A stretch of DNA of 64,000 nt from NCBI GenBank assembly GCA_022478985.1, contig JAKSZP010006628.1, positions 124,001-188,000 on the forward strand. Direction: 5' to 3'. A program made the position numbers and the translations under genes. Shown in pieces: positions 46,001 through 57,289 of the stretch. Origin of the DNA: Massospora cicadina (taxonomy: Eukaryota; Entomophthoromycota; Entomophthoromycetes; Entomophthorales; Entomophthoraceae). The stretch's first letter is position 1. Each line of letters begins with the position of its first letter. Under the pieces are notes generated by a model. That model saw nothing but the letters and a program-made list of their open reading frames with translations, was not told where the DNA came from and made no database searches.

Positions 46001-46683
46001 TTCTTCAAATTAGCCGCAAAACTGACAGGTTCTCTCGATGTTAGTGTGTGCTTACTCTTATTAGAAATAACTGGGAATAAAGGCATCTTGTATCAGTTTT
46101 CAATAGGGTGAAGGGTCTTGGAGCTCAGTGTATGTTGACTTTATCATGGAGCTTCCTTTCTTCAAGGCTTATGATACACTCATTTTGGTCAACAATAGCT
46201 GTAATAAGTTTTTCCTCTTTATTCCTTGTTTAAATTTGGTAACTTCTAAGGAGACTTCTGCACTGTTCAGGACTCATGTATTCTCAATGTTTGGTTCCAC
46301 GTGGAGATAGTAAACGACTGAAGAATCCAAATTACTGCAAGATTATAGGATTGCCCTTCTTGACCTTCTCTAGATAAACCCTGTCAGTTAACAGCTTATC
46401 ACACCCAATTGGATGTTCAACCTGAGAGGGTTGCCAAACCCTGGATCAGTATTTCCGCTATAATGGCTCAGTCAGCCATGAAACATGAGAAATCAGACCT
46501 CCTTCTATTGTAATTTGCTTACAATAAAGCCCTACATGCGTCCAATGGCTTCTCCCATTATGAGAATAACTTATTATACAATTCATCATTTCAGCGTAGC
46601 ACTTTCCTCAATTCCACATTTCTGGAAGAGGAGAATACCTGGACCACCTATAAAACCCAAAATCTTGTATGTGATCCGCGTAT
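46001..46683 (+). pseudogene. pol (IN): gypsy-4 integrase core
   Basis: 46128-46310 reads YVDFIMELPFFKAYDTLILV and then ETSALFRTHVFSMFG, matching SVDFIVKLPCSNRFTVVMVV and ARLFLRHVFSMF of gypsy-2. Later fragments contain the YNN/HAS-like region. Interrupted by X2 at 46705. Confidence 0.72.
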
Positions 46684-46814
46684 AAAACAGTGGAAAAAAT
46701 ATAATTTTTATTTAACAGAGGCAAGCTGACCAGGGGACAGACAATACTGAGCTCTGAGGAGCAAAACTTATACTAAGCTAAAATTTTTTGAACAGAAAGA
46801 GATGAGCGTATCAC

Positions 46815-48600
46815 TCAAACTGGATCAAAAAAAGAATAAAAATCTAAAATTAAACCAACCAGATCAGATGCAGTAAACCGCTTTGCGTCCATGGTGGTGG
46901 GTGAGTCAGGACTGGGAGGCTCATCCTCCTCAACTGTGTCAGACTGTGTATGGTAATGTGCTGAGAGCACGGGAGTGAATGCATCCTTAAAATGGGGGAC
47001 AAGGTGGCAGAGTGGCTTAAGCAGCTCGATATGGCTATGAGGAGGGTTAAGATGTATTTGTATAGGGCTTTCATACCCTTGAGGCAAACTTTGGGTAGCA
47101 TGGTAAAGGTGCAATGTTGTTATTGTTAAGGTGAGTCTTAGGTTATATTTTGTGACCATTGCAACTTTTTTTACTGCCATGTGGGCAACTTGGTGAACTT
47201 GGAGGAATCCTTTTTATGAACTTGTTGCATGGGGGAAGGACAGGGGCGGGTATCCCCTTAGCAAAGACTGTGATGATTTTATTATGGCCTTTCAGAGGGG
47301 GTGACAATAATAAAAAGCAACAGCCTCTTTAGTGAGTTTGAGGTCAATTTTGGAATTCATCAGCATCAGAGCGCAGACCATAGCGCCACAATGGAAATTA
47401 AGCTGCATAATCTGCGTTTAGGTACATTTCAAGGCCTGGGGCCTTGACCAAGTTGCTACAGGATTCTCTAAATCATCAACTTCCTCCAAATAATCCCATG
47501 GATTTTGGTTGAAAACAATAAGTTTATTGGCATACGGATGGGCTGTATTGAGTGTCTAAGTGGGTTTTTTTAATTTACTGGGGTCCATGCTGTCTCCTGA
47601 TTAGTTGAAGTAAAGTGTTGTTTGACATTTCCGTTCCCTATTGGTTGAATCCGTGGCAGTTGCATCTACCATTCTAGGTAGAGGGGAGGGAGGATTGTGC
47701 CCCATTCAAAAAATGTTTTTATGTCAACAATGGGTGTATCATGGGTGAGTTGAGCCTGTGGGCTCCAGCTCAGGATATGATGGGACAGCACCACTTTGAG
47801 TGGTCCAGGTCAAAACAAATTGGCCAGATCATGCGCCCTTTATCTACTCTGGCCCAGAAAGGGTGGTCAGGGGCAGAGGTGACAACGGTGTGAGTGGGAA
47901 TTGAAATTGCGATTTTGGTTGATTTTGGGCATATGGCTTCAAAGGCGTGAGGGCCCACAAGTCAGTTGGCTCCACTGTGAACACAAATTTTAAAATGGGG
48001 TCTGAAGCATATACTGACAACCCATCTATATATTGTTGTATAAAGTTTCAGTGGGGGAAGTGGGTGGTAAGCCTGCAAATTGAACCACAAGATTGGTATC
48101 AGGCACATCGATGAATCCCCCCTTGGGTTGGGACCATCTAGTACTAAAAAAAAAAAAAAAAGATTGGTATCAGGCAACTGGGTGCAAGTGGTTGGAAGGG
48201 GCATTCCCTGGAATACCAGGGTAATGTTGGCTGCAATTTCAGCATTGGCTTCACAAGTGAAGCTGAGGTTAAAGTACCACTTGTAGGGGCGGAAGTTGAT
48301 AAAGCCTACAGTCTTCATAAGCCCTGGGCTAATTCTATCCTTTTTTGTTATTATAGAAACAAGTTTCATATTCAACGCAGAGGCCAAATTGCATCTTGCT
48401 TTGAGGGGAGCACAATGGGGCTACAAGGCACCGCTAAGGAATGTGTATGGTGGAGGGAGAGATCCTTTGGGGAAAAGTATCGACCTGAGGAATTGGGGCC
48501 TGATCAACCTGGTTCAAAAGCATTTCCCCCACTAGGCGGAAGATGCTAGGGCGTTATGCCACTGCCACATTCTAGAGCAGCAGGCGGTAGGGCCTAGGAC
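46815..48600 (-). pseudogene. X2 ORF1-like protein
   Basis: Broken frames collinear with X1. 47770-47958 reads STKIAISIPTHTVVTSAPDH then PFWARVDKGRMIWPICF, parallel to IPPHAYITSTPGHFFWAHND in X1. 46815-47180 is the C-terminal part with LVPHFKDAFTPVLSAHYHTQ and an acidic segment VEEDEPPSPDSP. The shared protein line between two diverged copies argues that the ORF was once functional. Confidence 0.6.
48106..48160 (+). mobile_element. LINE-D tail micro-insertion B
   Basis: A 55-bp insertion: 40 bp identical to 60008-60047 of LINE-D followed by about 16 A. It is flanked by a perfect 16-bp duplication AGATTGGTATCAGGCA (48090-48105 and 48161-48176). It lies inside X2, so it is younger than X2. The longest of the micro-insertions. 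Confidence 0.95.
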
Positions 48601-48704
48601 AATGGTGCTTTGCTGTGTGTCATTTTTTCACAGTTGTTTAGTTCTGTAATTATAAATTTTTTTTGTGTCATCAAGTGGAAAGAAAAACAGTGGGTAAAAT
48701 ATAA

Positions 48705-49264
48705 GAAATTCCAAGTATGAAAGCGTTATCTGGTTCATGAACACAAAGAAGGGTCTCCTTTATGTTGGACAGTTTTCATTTGGACATAAAAGTTCCTTCC
48801 ATAAAGATTACGCACATTTTTTTGCCTTATAAAATTTGCTGAAAAAATCATTAAACGGTGCTTTCAAGATCAAGCTCCCATCTCACTGAAAAAACACAAC
48901 ATATTTTATGTGCTTAGTTATCTCCTTTTTAAAGGCGTTATTTCTACATCATATAAACATATCATGCAGACTACTCTAGAAGCAGGGGTAGAAGCGATCC
49001 TGTCTTTAAAAAATCTTTCTCATTCCAGTATCTGGTAGCCTAAAAAGGCTATTCCTACTATTAAAACATCTGGGAGAGCGTTAATGAATACGTCAACTTC
49101 AGTGAACTGTTTTAAGCTTCCACATATACCTCCATAAAAGGCTAGTAGTTCCCTTATAAAATATTGAGGCTCTGCTCGCCATCAAAATCCCCAAGTGCAC
49201 AAGAATTATGTCCTCACTATCGCCCTGGTGGAGAAATATATTGAGTTAATAAAGGAAAGTAAAA
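48705..49264 (+). pseudogene. pol (IN): gypsy-4 integrase C-terminus
   Basis: After X2 a frame resumes with LKKHNIFYVLSYLLFKGVIS, matching WKQYHIFHISKPSPFKGMVP of gypsy-2, and ends near ALVEKYIELIKESKM, just before the polypurine tract and LTR start TGTAAG. Chromodomain residues are not clear. Confidence 0.65.
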
Positions 49265-49987
49265 TGTAAGTCCAGATTCTCAGCCCCTCTGCCTCAACCA
49301 TGAGCAGTACCCATTTAAGAGTCAGAGGAATCCCGAGCACAAGTGTATCTATTATCTCTGCTGAGTGACTTAGATCATGTGGTAGATGAACAATGGGTTA
49401 CTGCATTAATATCATGGCACCAGTTAATAAGACTAAGATGGCCAGATAGTCTGGGTGAGTTGACACCCAAAAAACAAGCCAGAATATCAGAGGTATAAAC
49501 ATCCAGAGACCATTGCTTTTTTTCAGGAGGGGATAACTAAGGGTTGGCAATAAACAGAAAACATTACTAGCACACCATAAGTAATGCAAGGGTAGACAAG
49601 GTGGCCGCAGCAAATCTAAAGTAAGCAGTTTCTTTAGGAACTTTATGAGGGGTGGGAAATCGCTGGTAACAGGGGAAGCATAGCTCTTGGAGGTATCGCA
49701 AAACTTGGCAAACTTGGAGGGAAGAATCTTAAAGAGCAGGGCAATATCATGAAACCGCAAGGCATCCAAAATGGGAGACAAGCCAAAGTGGTCCCATACT
49801 AATACCTTACTTAATTAGTTGAGGTAATAATGTAATTACATTTGCCACTATAGCTAAGTCAATTATAAGGCTGGGAAACATGGCTACATGATAAATAATG
49901 GCTAAATTGTAGCAAAAATAATTAAAAATCTATTGTTTTTTACAGACTCTTGTTTATTCCAAATTAAAGTAAAGGAATAGACTGACA
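49265..49987 (+). repeat. gypsy-4 3' LTR (partial)
   Basis: Starts TGTAAGTCCAGATTC directly after the purine tract. Its frame LLSDLDHVVDEQWVTALISW is the conserved LTR peptide. The visible part is about 720 bp and ends near CTGACA; it may be truncated by the next LTR. Confidence 0.6.
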
Positions 49988-49995
49988 ATAAGACC

Positions 49996-50701
49996 TGTTA
50001 GGGCCTGCTGCCTTAAGAGCCATATGCTTGAGGAATAGAGGGGGATGAATGAATCTTGGTAGGCACTATTGTGCTTGATTCTGGTAGATTGACACATTAA
50101 TGAGCTTATGATACCAATTTAGATCTGACCTGATCATTTCAGATTGGTATACATTTTTACAACAATTTTTGGCAGCACAATTCCAACTGGCAAGCCAGTG
50201 AATAATTGTCTGATGTCTAGCTGATTGCGCTTAAGGCCAGGCAGGTAGGGGCGGTCCCTTTCACATTTTATGGGTTTGGCACACCAAATAATAACAGAGT
50301 AGGTTCGCATTCACTGGTTTTAGAAGGAAAGTTCAGATGAGTGATTTAAAATTCAAGAGCAATTTTAAAATTAAATTTTATGTATTGACTTACTACTAAT
50401 ATAAACCATAAACTATGTGGAAGTTGCCTTATGGCAGGATGAAAGCTGCTAACTTCCTTCTAGCAAGAGCTTCTGCCACCATCACCTCCTGAAACACCCT
50501 CTTAATCTTCTTCACCAACACCTTGGTGGTGAGAAGAGGGGTATTGGTACAGCATTCAGGGTAAGATGTCACCCACCTCTCATCTACCACATGGTCTAAA
50601 TCTCCATAGGTGATGAGGGGGAGTCAGCCTTCTTGACCCCCTCCTTGATCCTAAAAGATTCTCCTCCCACTTAATGTGTAGGGGTGATCCCAGGACTTAC
50701 A
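49996..50701 (-). repeat. solo LTR, antisense to gypsy-4
   Basis: Starts (minus) TGTAAGTCCTGGGATCACCC at 50701 and ends CCTAACA at 49996. The minus frame reads LPLITYGDLDHVVDERWV, then TSYPECCTNTPLLTTKVLVK, the best-preserved LTR peptide in the window. Sequence in its middle resembles the gypsy-2 LTR (GGGGCGGTCCCTTTCACATT against GGGGCAGTTCCATTTGGTTG, plus strand). No matching target duplication was found. Confidence 0.6.
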
Positions 50702-53250
50702 GTTACTGTCAGGAAAGTGTCTTTAACATCCTGTTCATAGAGAGTTAATCAGGAAGCAACATTCCAACACCTAGGGAACAGAAAACTAACAGAAGAGAGT
50801 AGAATTTTTGGGCAAATAACGATTTCTTATGTGATTTGAATACACTTCAAGGAGATCTGCAGCAAGTCCCAAAAAGTATCAGATATAATATATTGTTTAT
50901 TACGGAGTTAACCAAAAGAGATGATAGTTTGGATAGTTGACTGTAAGGAAATTAATAAAGGCGGGCCATGGTCATCTTGCAGCGTCATTTAGCCAAAACA
51001 GGCCAATGGGCTCAACTTACTTTTAGATTTTTAAAAGATAGCTACACTTAATAATTTGTACTGATAGTGATCTTTCAGCTGTGTGGCTCGCTTTAGCTCT
51101 CCAGTCTATTTCACAGGTTTTTTTTGTAATTCGTAATATTGATATAGATGAGTAGGTTGTCATTAGTCTGAATACTATCTCCCTATTAGAGTTTCTCACA
51201 GCCAAATTGAGTGTTGTCTCCAACGCTTAACTGGTGCTTGATCTTCCTTATGGCAGAAATTAGCCTATTCTAGGTTCAGAGGTTCATTTCTTCTTGTGGA
51301 ACTTATACTACTCTTAGGTTCAGAGGTTCTCAATTACTCTCTTGACGCATGTGCCCGTGGAGATCTGGACAGTAATAAATAGCCAAAAGATACCTGATTT
51401 TCTCACTATAATCCCAAGAGTAATAAGATAGCAATTGTAAAACAGTATAGATATTTAAGTAGATTTTAACCTTGATTTGGACAAACTTTAATTAATATAA
51501 TACATAGGAATTCATAGGGAAATTTGGCTCCAAACTCTTAAGTTGGCGCCCCAATTGAAAATGGCAGCCATAACCACTGAATTAACCCTCCAAAGCCGCA
51601 CCCAGCGATAATCTTTCTCATTGATTTAGTCAAATTCCGCCGCTGACTAGGAATGTGACCTCTTCTAAGTTGAATCAAAGAGTTTTTTAAAGCATTTGCT
51701 CAACCCCAGCATATTACCCTTATCAGGTTAGGAACCTGTTTAGGTAATGAGACTATTTACCCATAAACAGAAGATCACTTTACCAAAAAGGAATTATAAG
51801 TTGCTTCAGAGGCGTCATCAACCGCCTAATAATTATAGAACCCTTAGTTGATTGGTGTCAAACTTCTGAACAGCTCTTACAAATTAATTAAATTAAAATA
51901 ATAAAATTGATAATCTAATCACTTGTTTATTGTGGGGATCATCCTCAACAACAAATTAGTATCCCGTCAGGATCAAACCATGGCGAATTAGCTAATCTCT
52001 GTTAAGGATATTCCACCAAACATTAGTTATCATATGAAATAATAACCCCTATATCCACTAGTGAGCCTAATCCCTTAGTGGACAAGCAAATTTTTTTTGA
52101 TTTGGTAATCTTGGTAATGTGGCATACTGAAATACCAACACTTACCATCCGCAGTGATACTGATCCATGAGTAAGCTCAAACTCAATCTTTGTCAATAGT
52201 TGTTGAAATCCTGGGACTTTTAGGTGTTCATAGGTGCTTTTGCATAGAATTTTAATATTAAGCATTCAGGGGTATTAGAACTCTTAACAGTTGTTTTTTG
52301 ATAGTTAATGGGGGAAATATAAACCGCAAATAGATTTTAAAATTTAGAATTTTATTGATCTAAAAACCGGGGATAAGAAATTGAACCCCTACTGTATTTA
52401 TGCCACCTAGTATTTACGCTACTCTAAGGCTAATAATGAGATTTGAGGGGATTAAGGTTAGCCAGAGGGTAACCATCTAGTACTAAAAAAAAAAAAAAAA
52501 AGTTAGCCAGAGGGTAGCCTGATTTGGCTAAATGAGGATTTACCCTATCAAAAACTCCTAAAAAAATTTCGCATCAATATGGCTTAATTTTAGATGGTAG
52601 GTTGATGGCTAGGATGACATATCTATGGGATAACATCTTAACAATTTCTACAATCACCCATCTTATAAATTTTTTAAGTTCAGTCAATTACCAGAGTTCT
52701 TAATTGAATAATTATCTGATAAAATATTTTCATCCAATGGAACCACCTTCAGGTTTAAGTTTGGGGGTTATTTTCCCTTAGGAAGTTGTAATGAATTTAA
52801 GCTGGCATGGGGACGAACATTGGGGTCAGTTGGCCCATTCCACGGAGCTTCAGCATAACCAAATAACAACATCAAGATTATTTTTCTGAGAGATAAGAGA
52901 AGATTTACTACTTTTATCAGTATTATTTCTTTAAGAGTTTAGGTGGTTTTTTAAAAGTACTTTTGGAGATATTTGACTCCAGTACATTTATACCAACTTG
53001 TCTTTCATTAAAATATTTGAAATTACCCCCTTAAAGAATGTTGGGGAGAATAGGGATGTAGTAACGTCCATGTACACGATTGATAGTAACTTCAGAAGCA
53101 AGATATTTGATTTATTACATCATCCTTTTAAAGGTGACAATGAAAGTTCCTTCTCAAATGTACTGGAACTTCTCATTTCTGGTTTTAATGCGGTTATGAG
53201 TATAATACTAAATCTGATATATGAAAGGAAGGGAGAAATGGTCTGAACTC
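50702..53250. other. AT-rich stretch, no recognisable gene
   Basis: Apart from micro-insertion C, no domain was recognised. Frames at 52023-52265 (minus) and 52998-53246 (plus, MSFIKIFEITPLKNVGENRD) are open for 80 codons but have no recognisable motif or relatives in the window. Confidence 0.5.
52472..52501 (+). mobile_element. LINE-D tail micro-insertion C
   Basis: A 30-bp insertion ACCATCTAGTACT + 17 A, flanked by a perfect 15-bp duplication GTTAGCCAGAGGGTA (52457-52471 and 52502-52516). Only 13 bp of LINE sequence are present besides the A-run. Confidence 0.92.
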
Positions 53251-53259
53251 ATTAGCTTC

Positions 53260-53593
53260 TTGGACCTCTTTAGTGACAGTTTTAGCTAGGTTGATCATGG
53301 CGTCAGATTGTAGCTGGATAATGTTGGTCCAAATTGCTTAAAAACTTTTTCAGGGTCTTCAGTCCTAGTAGAAAAAACATCTTTAGTTAATAGATCAGGT
53401 ATACCAGGTTTTCACCATACAAAATGTGGAAATAGTACATTTTAAGGATCTTACGATAACAGATATGATAGGCCTTAAGGCACTAAGAAAGAATTTATCG
53501 CATTGTAGAGGGTCCAAAGTGGCCATTTTTTAAAAAAAATTGATATATAGGTGCCATTTCACTTTCTATGGTATCGTAATAAAAGGGTTATAA
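53260..53593 (-). pseudogene. pol (IN): gypsy-5 integrase, part left of LINE-D
   Basis: Continues on the minus strand the integrase interrupted by LINE-D: RSLLSLL, then PFYYDTIESEMAPIYQFF, then YHICYRKILKMYYFHILYG, resembling the SPF-LLYG block that follows the catalytic Glu. Highly decayed; assignment depends on continuity with the right-hand part. Confidence 0.45.
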
Positions 53594-53696
53594 GAGACTG
53601 AGAAGAGATCTCTTTCTGCTAAGCATCACTTTTCGAAAATCAATTTAGCCTGAAATTTAGCTCCACAAAAGAGATTTACAAAAACTATTAGCAAAT

Positions 53697-56416
53697 ATGG
53701 CGGGAAACCCCGCAAAAGAACCCGCAGGCTATGCCAAACGAGCCAGCACCACCCCCAAACGAAGCAACCCTCAGTTACCCACCTCAGGGTCAACCAGAAT
53801 CACCCGCTCTCAAGCAGCAGCCATGAAAGCAGGCACCACCCCCCAACCTGGAGCTACTTCAACTAGCGCCAGTTCACCTGATCGCACTTCTGCAACCTGC
53901 ACGCCTAACAGCTCTGTGTGCGCTGCCTCCCACCAACCCTCTGGGCCCCCTCCAACCAAGGAGGCCATCACCCACGCTGTTTTAATGGCGTCTGCTCAGT
54001 TGAATGCAACTCAGCCCATCCAGGCATTCACCTCCCCATTGTGTCAGCTAATTCAGCCCCATCTATTATTGCTGACGCCGTTTTTCTGGCTCCCTCCATG
54101 AGGGGAGATACCCAACTACCTGGCCCCCAAATCCTCAGATGTAAGGTTGGATTAGCCGCACATTCTGGTTCACTAAGCACCAAATTGGGACAATCTACTC
54201 TTCCCAATGAGGATTCAAATGGTTCGGATTTTGGAACTTCACACCAGTTCCAATCTCACCCGTCCCATTTAAACCCTGTAATTGGCATCTCACAAGTCGG
54301 CACTTTATCTCAATATGCTGAAAACGACCAATTCGCCAATTAGCCAATGAGTTTTGCCCACGAAATCACAGCAAATTCTCGGGCTGAATTTACCCAAATA
54401 GTTTGGGATGGTGATGAAACATCGCCCTCCTCCCAACTGGCTGGAGTTAATTCCAATCTGGATTGGACTCCCCAATTTAGCGAGGCCCAACAATCACCTG
54501 GCCCCAAACCCTCGGATGTAAGGTTGGATTAGTTGCACATTCTGGTTCACTAAGCACCAAATTGGGACAATCTACTCTTCCCAATGGGGATTTAAATGGT
54601 TCAGATTTTGAGACTTCACACCAGTTCCAATCTCACCTGTCCCATTTAAACCCCATAATCAGCACTTCTCAAGTTGGCACTTTATCTCCATTTGCTGAAA
54701 ACGACCAATTCACTAATCATCCAGTGAGTTTTGCCCACAAAATCACAGCAAATACTCGGGCTGAATTTACCCAAATAGATTGGGATGGTGATGAAACATC
54801 TCCCTCCTCCCAACTGGCTGGAGTTAATTCCAATCTGGATGGGCCTCCTCAATTTAGCGAGGCCCAACAAACCGCCCCTCAATTTAATATGAAGCCAGCA
54901 ACTGCTGTAACATTCCAGCAACAAGGGAACTCCGCAAACTTGTCCAAACCACCAGCTCACACTTAACCCGCAATTGCAGCCCAAAGCAAACACAAACGTA
55001 CCAAAGGAGCCACTGGGGCGTGGCAAAAACCTCTGGCACCAACGCTACCCAAAGCTGATCCACGTGAAGTGGCGTTTATTGCTGATGTTAAGAAGAAATG
55101 GGCCGAAACTAGAGCGCAAAAAGCTCTACCTCGCTCAACCCTCTCCCACGCAATTCGCCTTTATTATGGGCATAACCCTGTTGAATTCTAAACAGAGGAT
55201 TACCTATCATACTTTGCAGCGATTGCGGAGACATTCCCTATTAACACCACCATCCATGAATCAGTGGAGGGCCACAACATCGATGTGGGCTTCACTGAAG
55301 CTGCCCTTGCTGACCATGCTGCCACCCTCAAGGTCATTATTCCACGCGGATCTCTTCACATCTCCCGCACACGCTCTCACCTGGAGAAAATTTCATGGGT
55401 TACTTTTTCCAACCTACCAACGACTGTTGATCCTGAGTCTCTTAAACTGGCACTCCATCGTGGTTTAATAGAGTTTGGGTCTGTTCTTTCAGTGGACTTT
55501 AGCGTCCCCTCTTACTATGCTCCCACTCAAAGAGCTCGCACTGCTAGGGCGTCGTTCATCCCCTCCCCCACTGTATCCCGCAACATTGAGGTTATTCCTC
55601 GTGTGGCGGTATTTGGGCATGCCCTGAGCTCTTTTTTGTTGACCCTGATCAGGCGCGCCCCCGGTGTTCATGGTGTAACGCCCTTGGACACTTGTATAGT
55701 GGCTGCACAGCTCGAAAACAAGCCCTCTTAGCCACCACCCAGGGGCCTAAACCAGGACAAAAACGATCCCACGTGGCTGCAGCAGCAATTCCACAACCCA
55801 CACAATGGGTTCCCGTTCAAGAGCTGTCCCCTGAGGCCTTACGCCAAGCAGTTGAAACAGCTAACCCCACTATTGGTATGGGATACCTTCGCGCTCATGC
55901 CCCCTTCCAATGGGCACCCCCTCCAATCTCTCAGAGTCAACTCCCTCTCTCACCAAGCGCAAGGCATCTCCCACAGGGTGCCCCTCGTCAGCCACCCCCA
56001 CTCAGGGCTCCGCGGCACCCCCACCAACCTCCACCAGCGATTTATCACATCAACTCTCAGCTCCCAATGGAGCTATGCCCACCTGCATGGACTGGCAACC
56101 CGCAGCCTGCGGTAGAAGTGCCACCTCAAAGAGTCCTACCCCAACCCCACAGTCCATTTTGCGCGGATCCTTTGCAGTGTTGATGGAAGTGAATATGGAC
56201 TCAGACTCATCAAATGGGGACACCGCGGAAATCACCATTGAGCACCCTCAGGTCCTTCCCCTGCAACGGAGCGGGGGCAGCATCCTAGGCTGGCTTACTG
56301 GGTCCTCCGCCCCCCACCCTCTCCTTCCCCTCAGAACCCTCGACGCTCCTCACGGATTGCAGATAATAGTCAAGCTAAAGGACTCAAAACAAGCTGCCTC
56401 ACAGCAGCAGGTTTAA
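53697..56416 (+). pseudogene. LINE-D ORF1
   Basis: RNA-binding ORF1 protein starting MAGNPAKEPAGYAKRASTTP. An Ala/Ser/Pro/Thr-rich N-terminal third is followed by a 377-bp tandem duplication (54119-54873). From about 54,980 a frame reads AFIADVKKKWAETRAQKALP, a TAA, then NIDVGFTEAALADHAATLKV. The RRM-like line ISWVTFSNLPTTVDPESLKL comes next. After a frameshift near 55,620 a zinc knuckle CSWCNALGHLYSGC (C-x2-C-x4-H-x4-C) and a Pro-rich tail follow, and a last frame ends at 56416. At least four frameshifts or stops; ORF1 is more damaged than ORF2. Confidence 0.82.
54119..54873 (+). repeat. 377-bp tandem duplication in LINE-D ORF1
   Basis: Two adjacent copies (54119-54496, 54497-54873). Both contain GGTTCACTAAGCACCAAATT, the SHLNP and AENDQF segments and GDETSPSSQLAGVNSNLD. 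A one-base difference in a C run (CCCCCAAAT against CCCCAAACC) makes the period 377 instead of 378, which breaks the frame between copies. Confidence 0.9.
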
Positions 56417-56453
56417 GCGCTGGCAACCCCCCAGGACATGGAGGGGAACAGCT

Positions 56454-57287
56454 ATGAGTCCCCATGGCAGCACCCTGGCCCTGCAATCCATCAACGCAAA
56501 TGGGTTGCGGGACTATAAGCGGAGAGCCCGCCTCCTCCGAAACTTCAGGTCAGCACAAATTGACATCGCTGCTGTCCAGGAGCCCCATATCATCCCCCAC
56601 GAACAATCTGAATGGAATGAACAGTTTGGAGGCAACTCCTTCTGGACAAACCATGCCGCCCTTATTGTTTTGAATCCCTGGGTTAAAACCCATTCTTTTT
56701 CACAATATCTTGGTGTCCGCCTCATACTGGCCAAACTCACCACTCCTGACTTCTCCTTCTTCGCTGCAAGCATCTACCTGCCTAATGCAGGTCAGGAGCA
56801 AAATCGGCTCTTGGAAGAGCTCCTCCAAATCAATCTCCCACGGAATACAGTCCTCTTAGGAGATTTCAACACAACCATAAGTCGCGTCCGTGACTCTTAC
56901 CCCCCTGCATCAAAGGAACGCCCTGGATCAAGTCGCCTCCAGGAATTCCTTCGCCTGAGTGGCATTATAGATGCGCTTCCACCCTCCGCGTCTGGCCTAG
57001 GTTGCATGACTAGGATCCAGTATGATGGAGGAGCTTTCCAGTCAGCGTCACGCATAGATATGGCACTGATTGGCCCCCTGCTAATTGGCCGCGTCTCCTC
57101 TCCCATCTCTCGTGACAACCATCTGAGTGATCACAGGTCACTCACCGTTGTCCTCACCACCACACTTAGACCGTCGCGTAGGTTCTGGCCTAAGGTTGCC
57201 CCAGCTCTTCTCAACAACCCCTTCACTAAGGAGAGGCTGTCTATGACCATCCGGGAGACTCTCACCTCCCCCACCCCACCTGCTTGA
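56454..57287 (+). pseudogene. LINE-D ORF2 endonuclease part
   Basis: 277 open codons, starting MSPHGSTLALQSINANGLRD. An intact AP-like endonuclease: ALQSINANGL (N of motif I), IDIAAVQEPHI (E), VLLGDFNTTISR (GDFN), ASRIDMALIGPL (R-I-D) and LSDHRSLTVVL (SDH). All usual catalytic motifs are present. The frame ends at a TGA about 20 nt before the downstream part resumes in the +1 frame, so a single indel near 57270 separates it from the RT. Confidence 0.93.
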
Positions 57288-57289
57288 CC

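Larger units (their letters stand above)
46705..48683 (-). mobile_element. X2: ORF1-only non-LTR retroposon with target duplication
   Basis: A 1,979-bp minus-strand element; removing a nested 55-bp LINE-D tail and its 16-bp duplication leaves about 1,908 bp, like X1. A 21-bp direct repeat beginning AAAACAGTGG (46684-46704 and 48684-48704, two mismatches) flanks it. The tail reads (minus) GTCCCCTGGTCAGCTTGCCT, then TTAAATAAA, nearly the SINE tail. It has no endonuclease or reverse transcriptase. The duplications show it is a complete insertion rather than a deleted LINE. Confidence 0.87.
38913..49990 (+). mobile_element. gypsy-4: plus-strand Ty3/gypsy element with nested insertions
   Basis: Reconstructed element. 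The 5' LTR starts near 38913 (TACTAAGAACCAG...CCTCTGCC, like TGTAAGTCCAG...CCTCTGCC at 49265), is interrupted by X1 and ends near 42052. Protease, RT, RNase H and integrase follow, then a C-terminus split by X2. A purine-rich AATAAAGGAAAGTAAAA adjoins the 3' LTR start TGTAAGTCC at 49265. Another LTR interrupts the integrase (44694 to about 46,000). As in gypsy-2, the LTRs are about 1.2 kb and little room is left between 5' LTR and protease. Heavily decayed; boundaries approximate, and the 3' LTR end is unclear. Confidence 0.6.

Noticed and set aside
49398..49781. Minus-strand 127-codon protein
   Set aside because: It lies wholly within the gypsy-4 3' LTR, antisense to it, and shows no motif.
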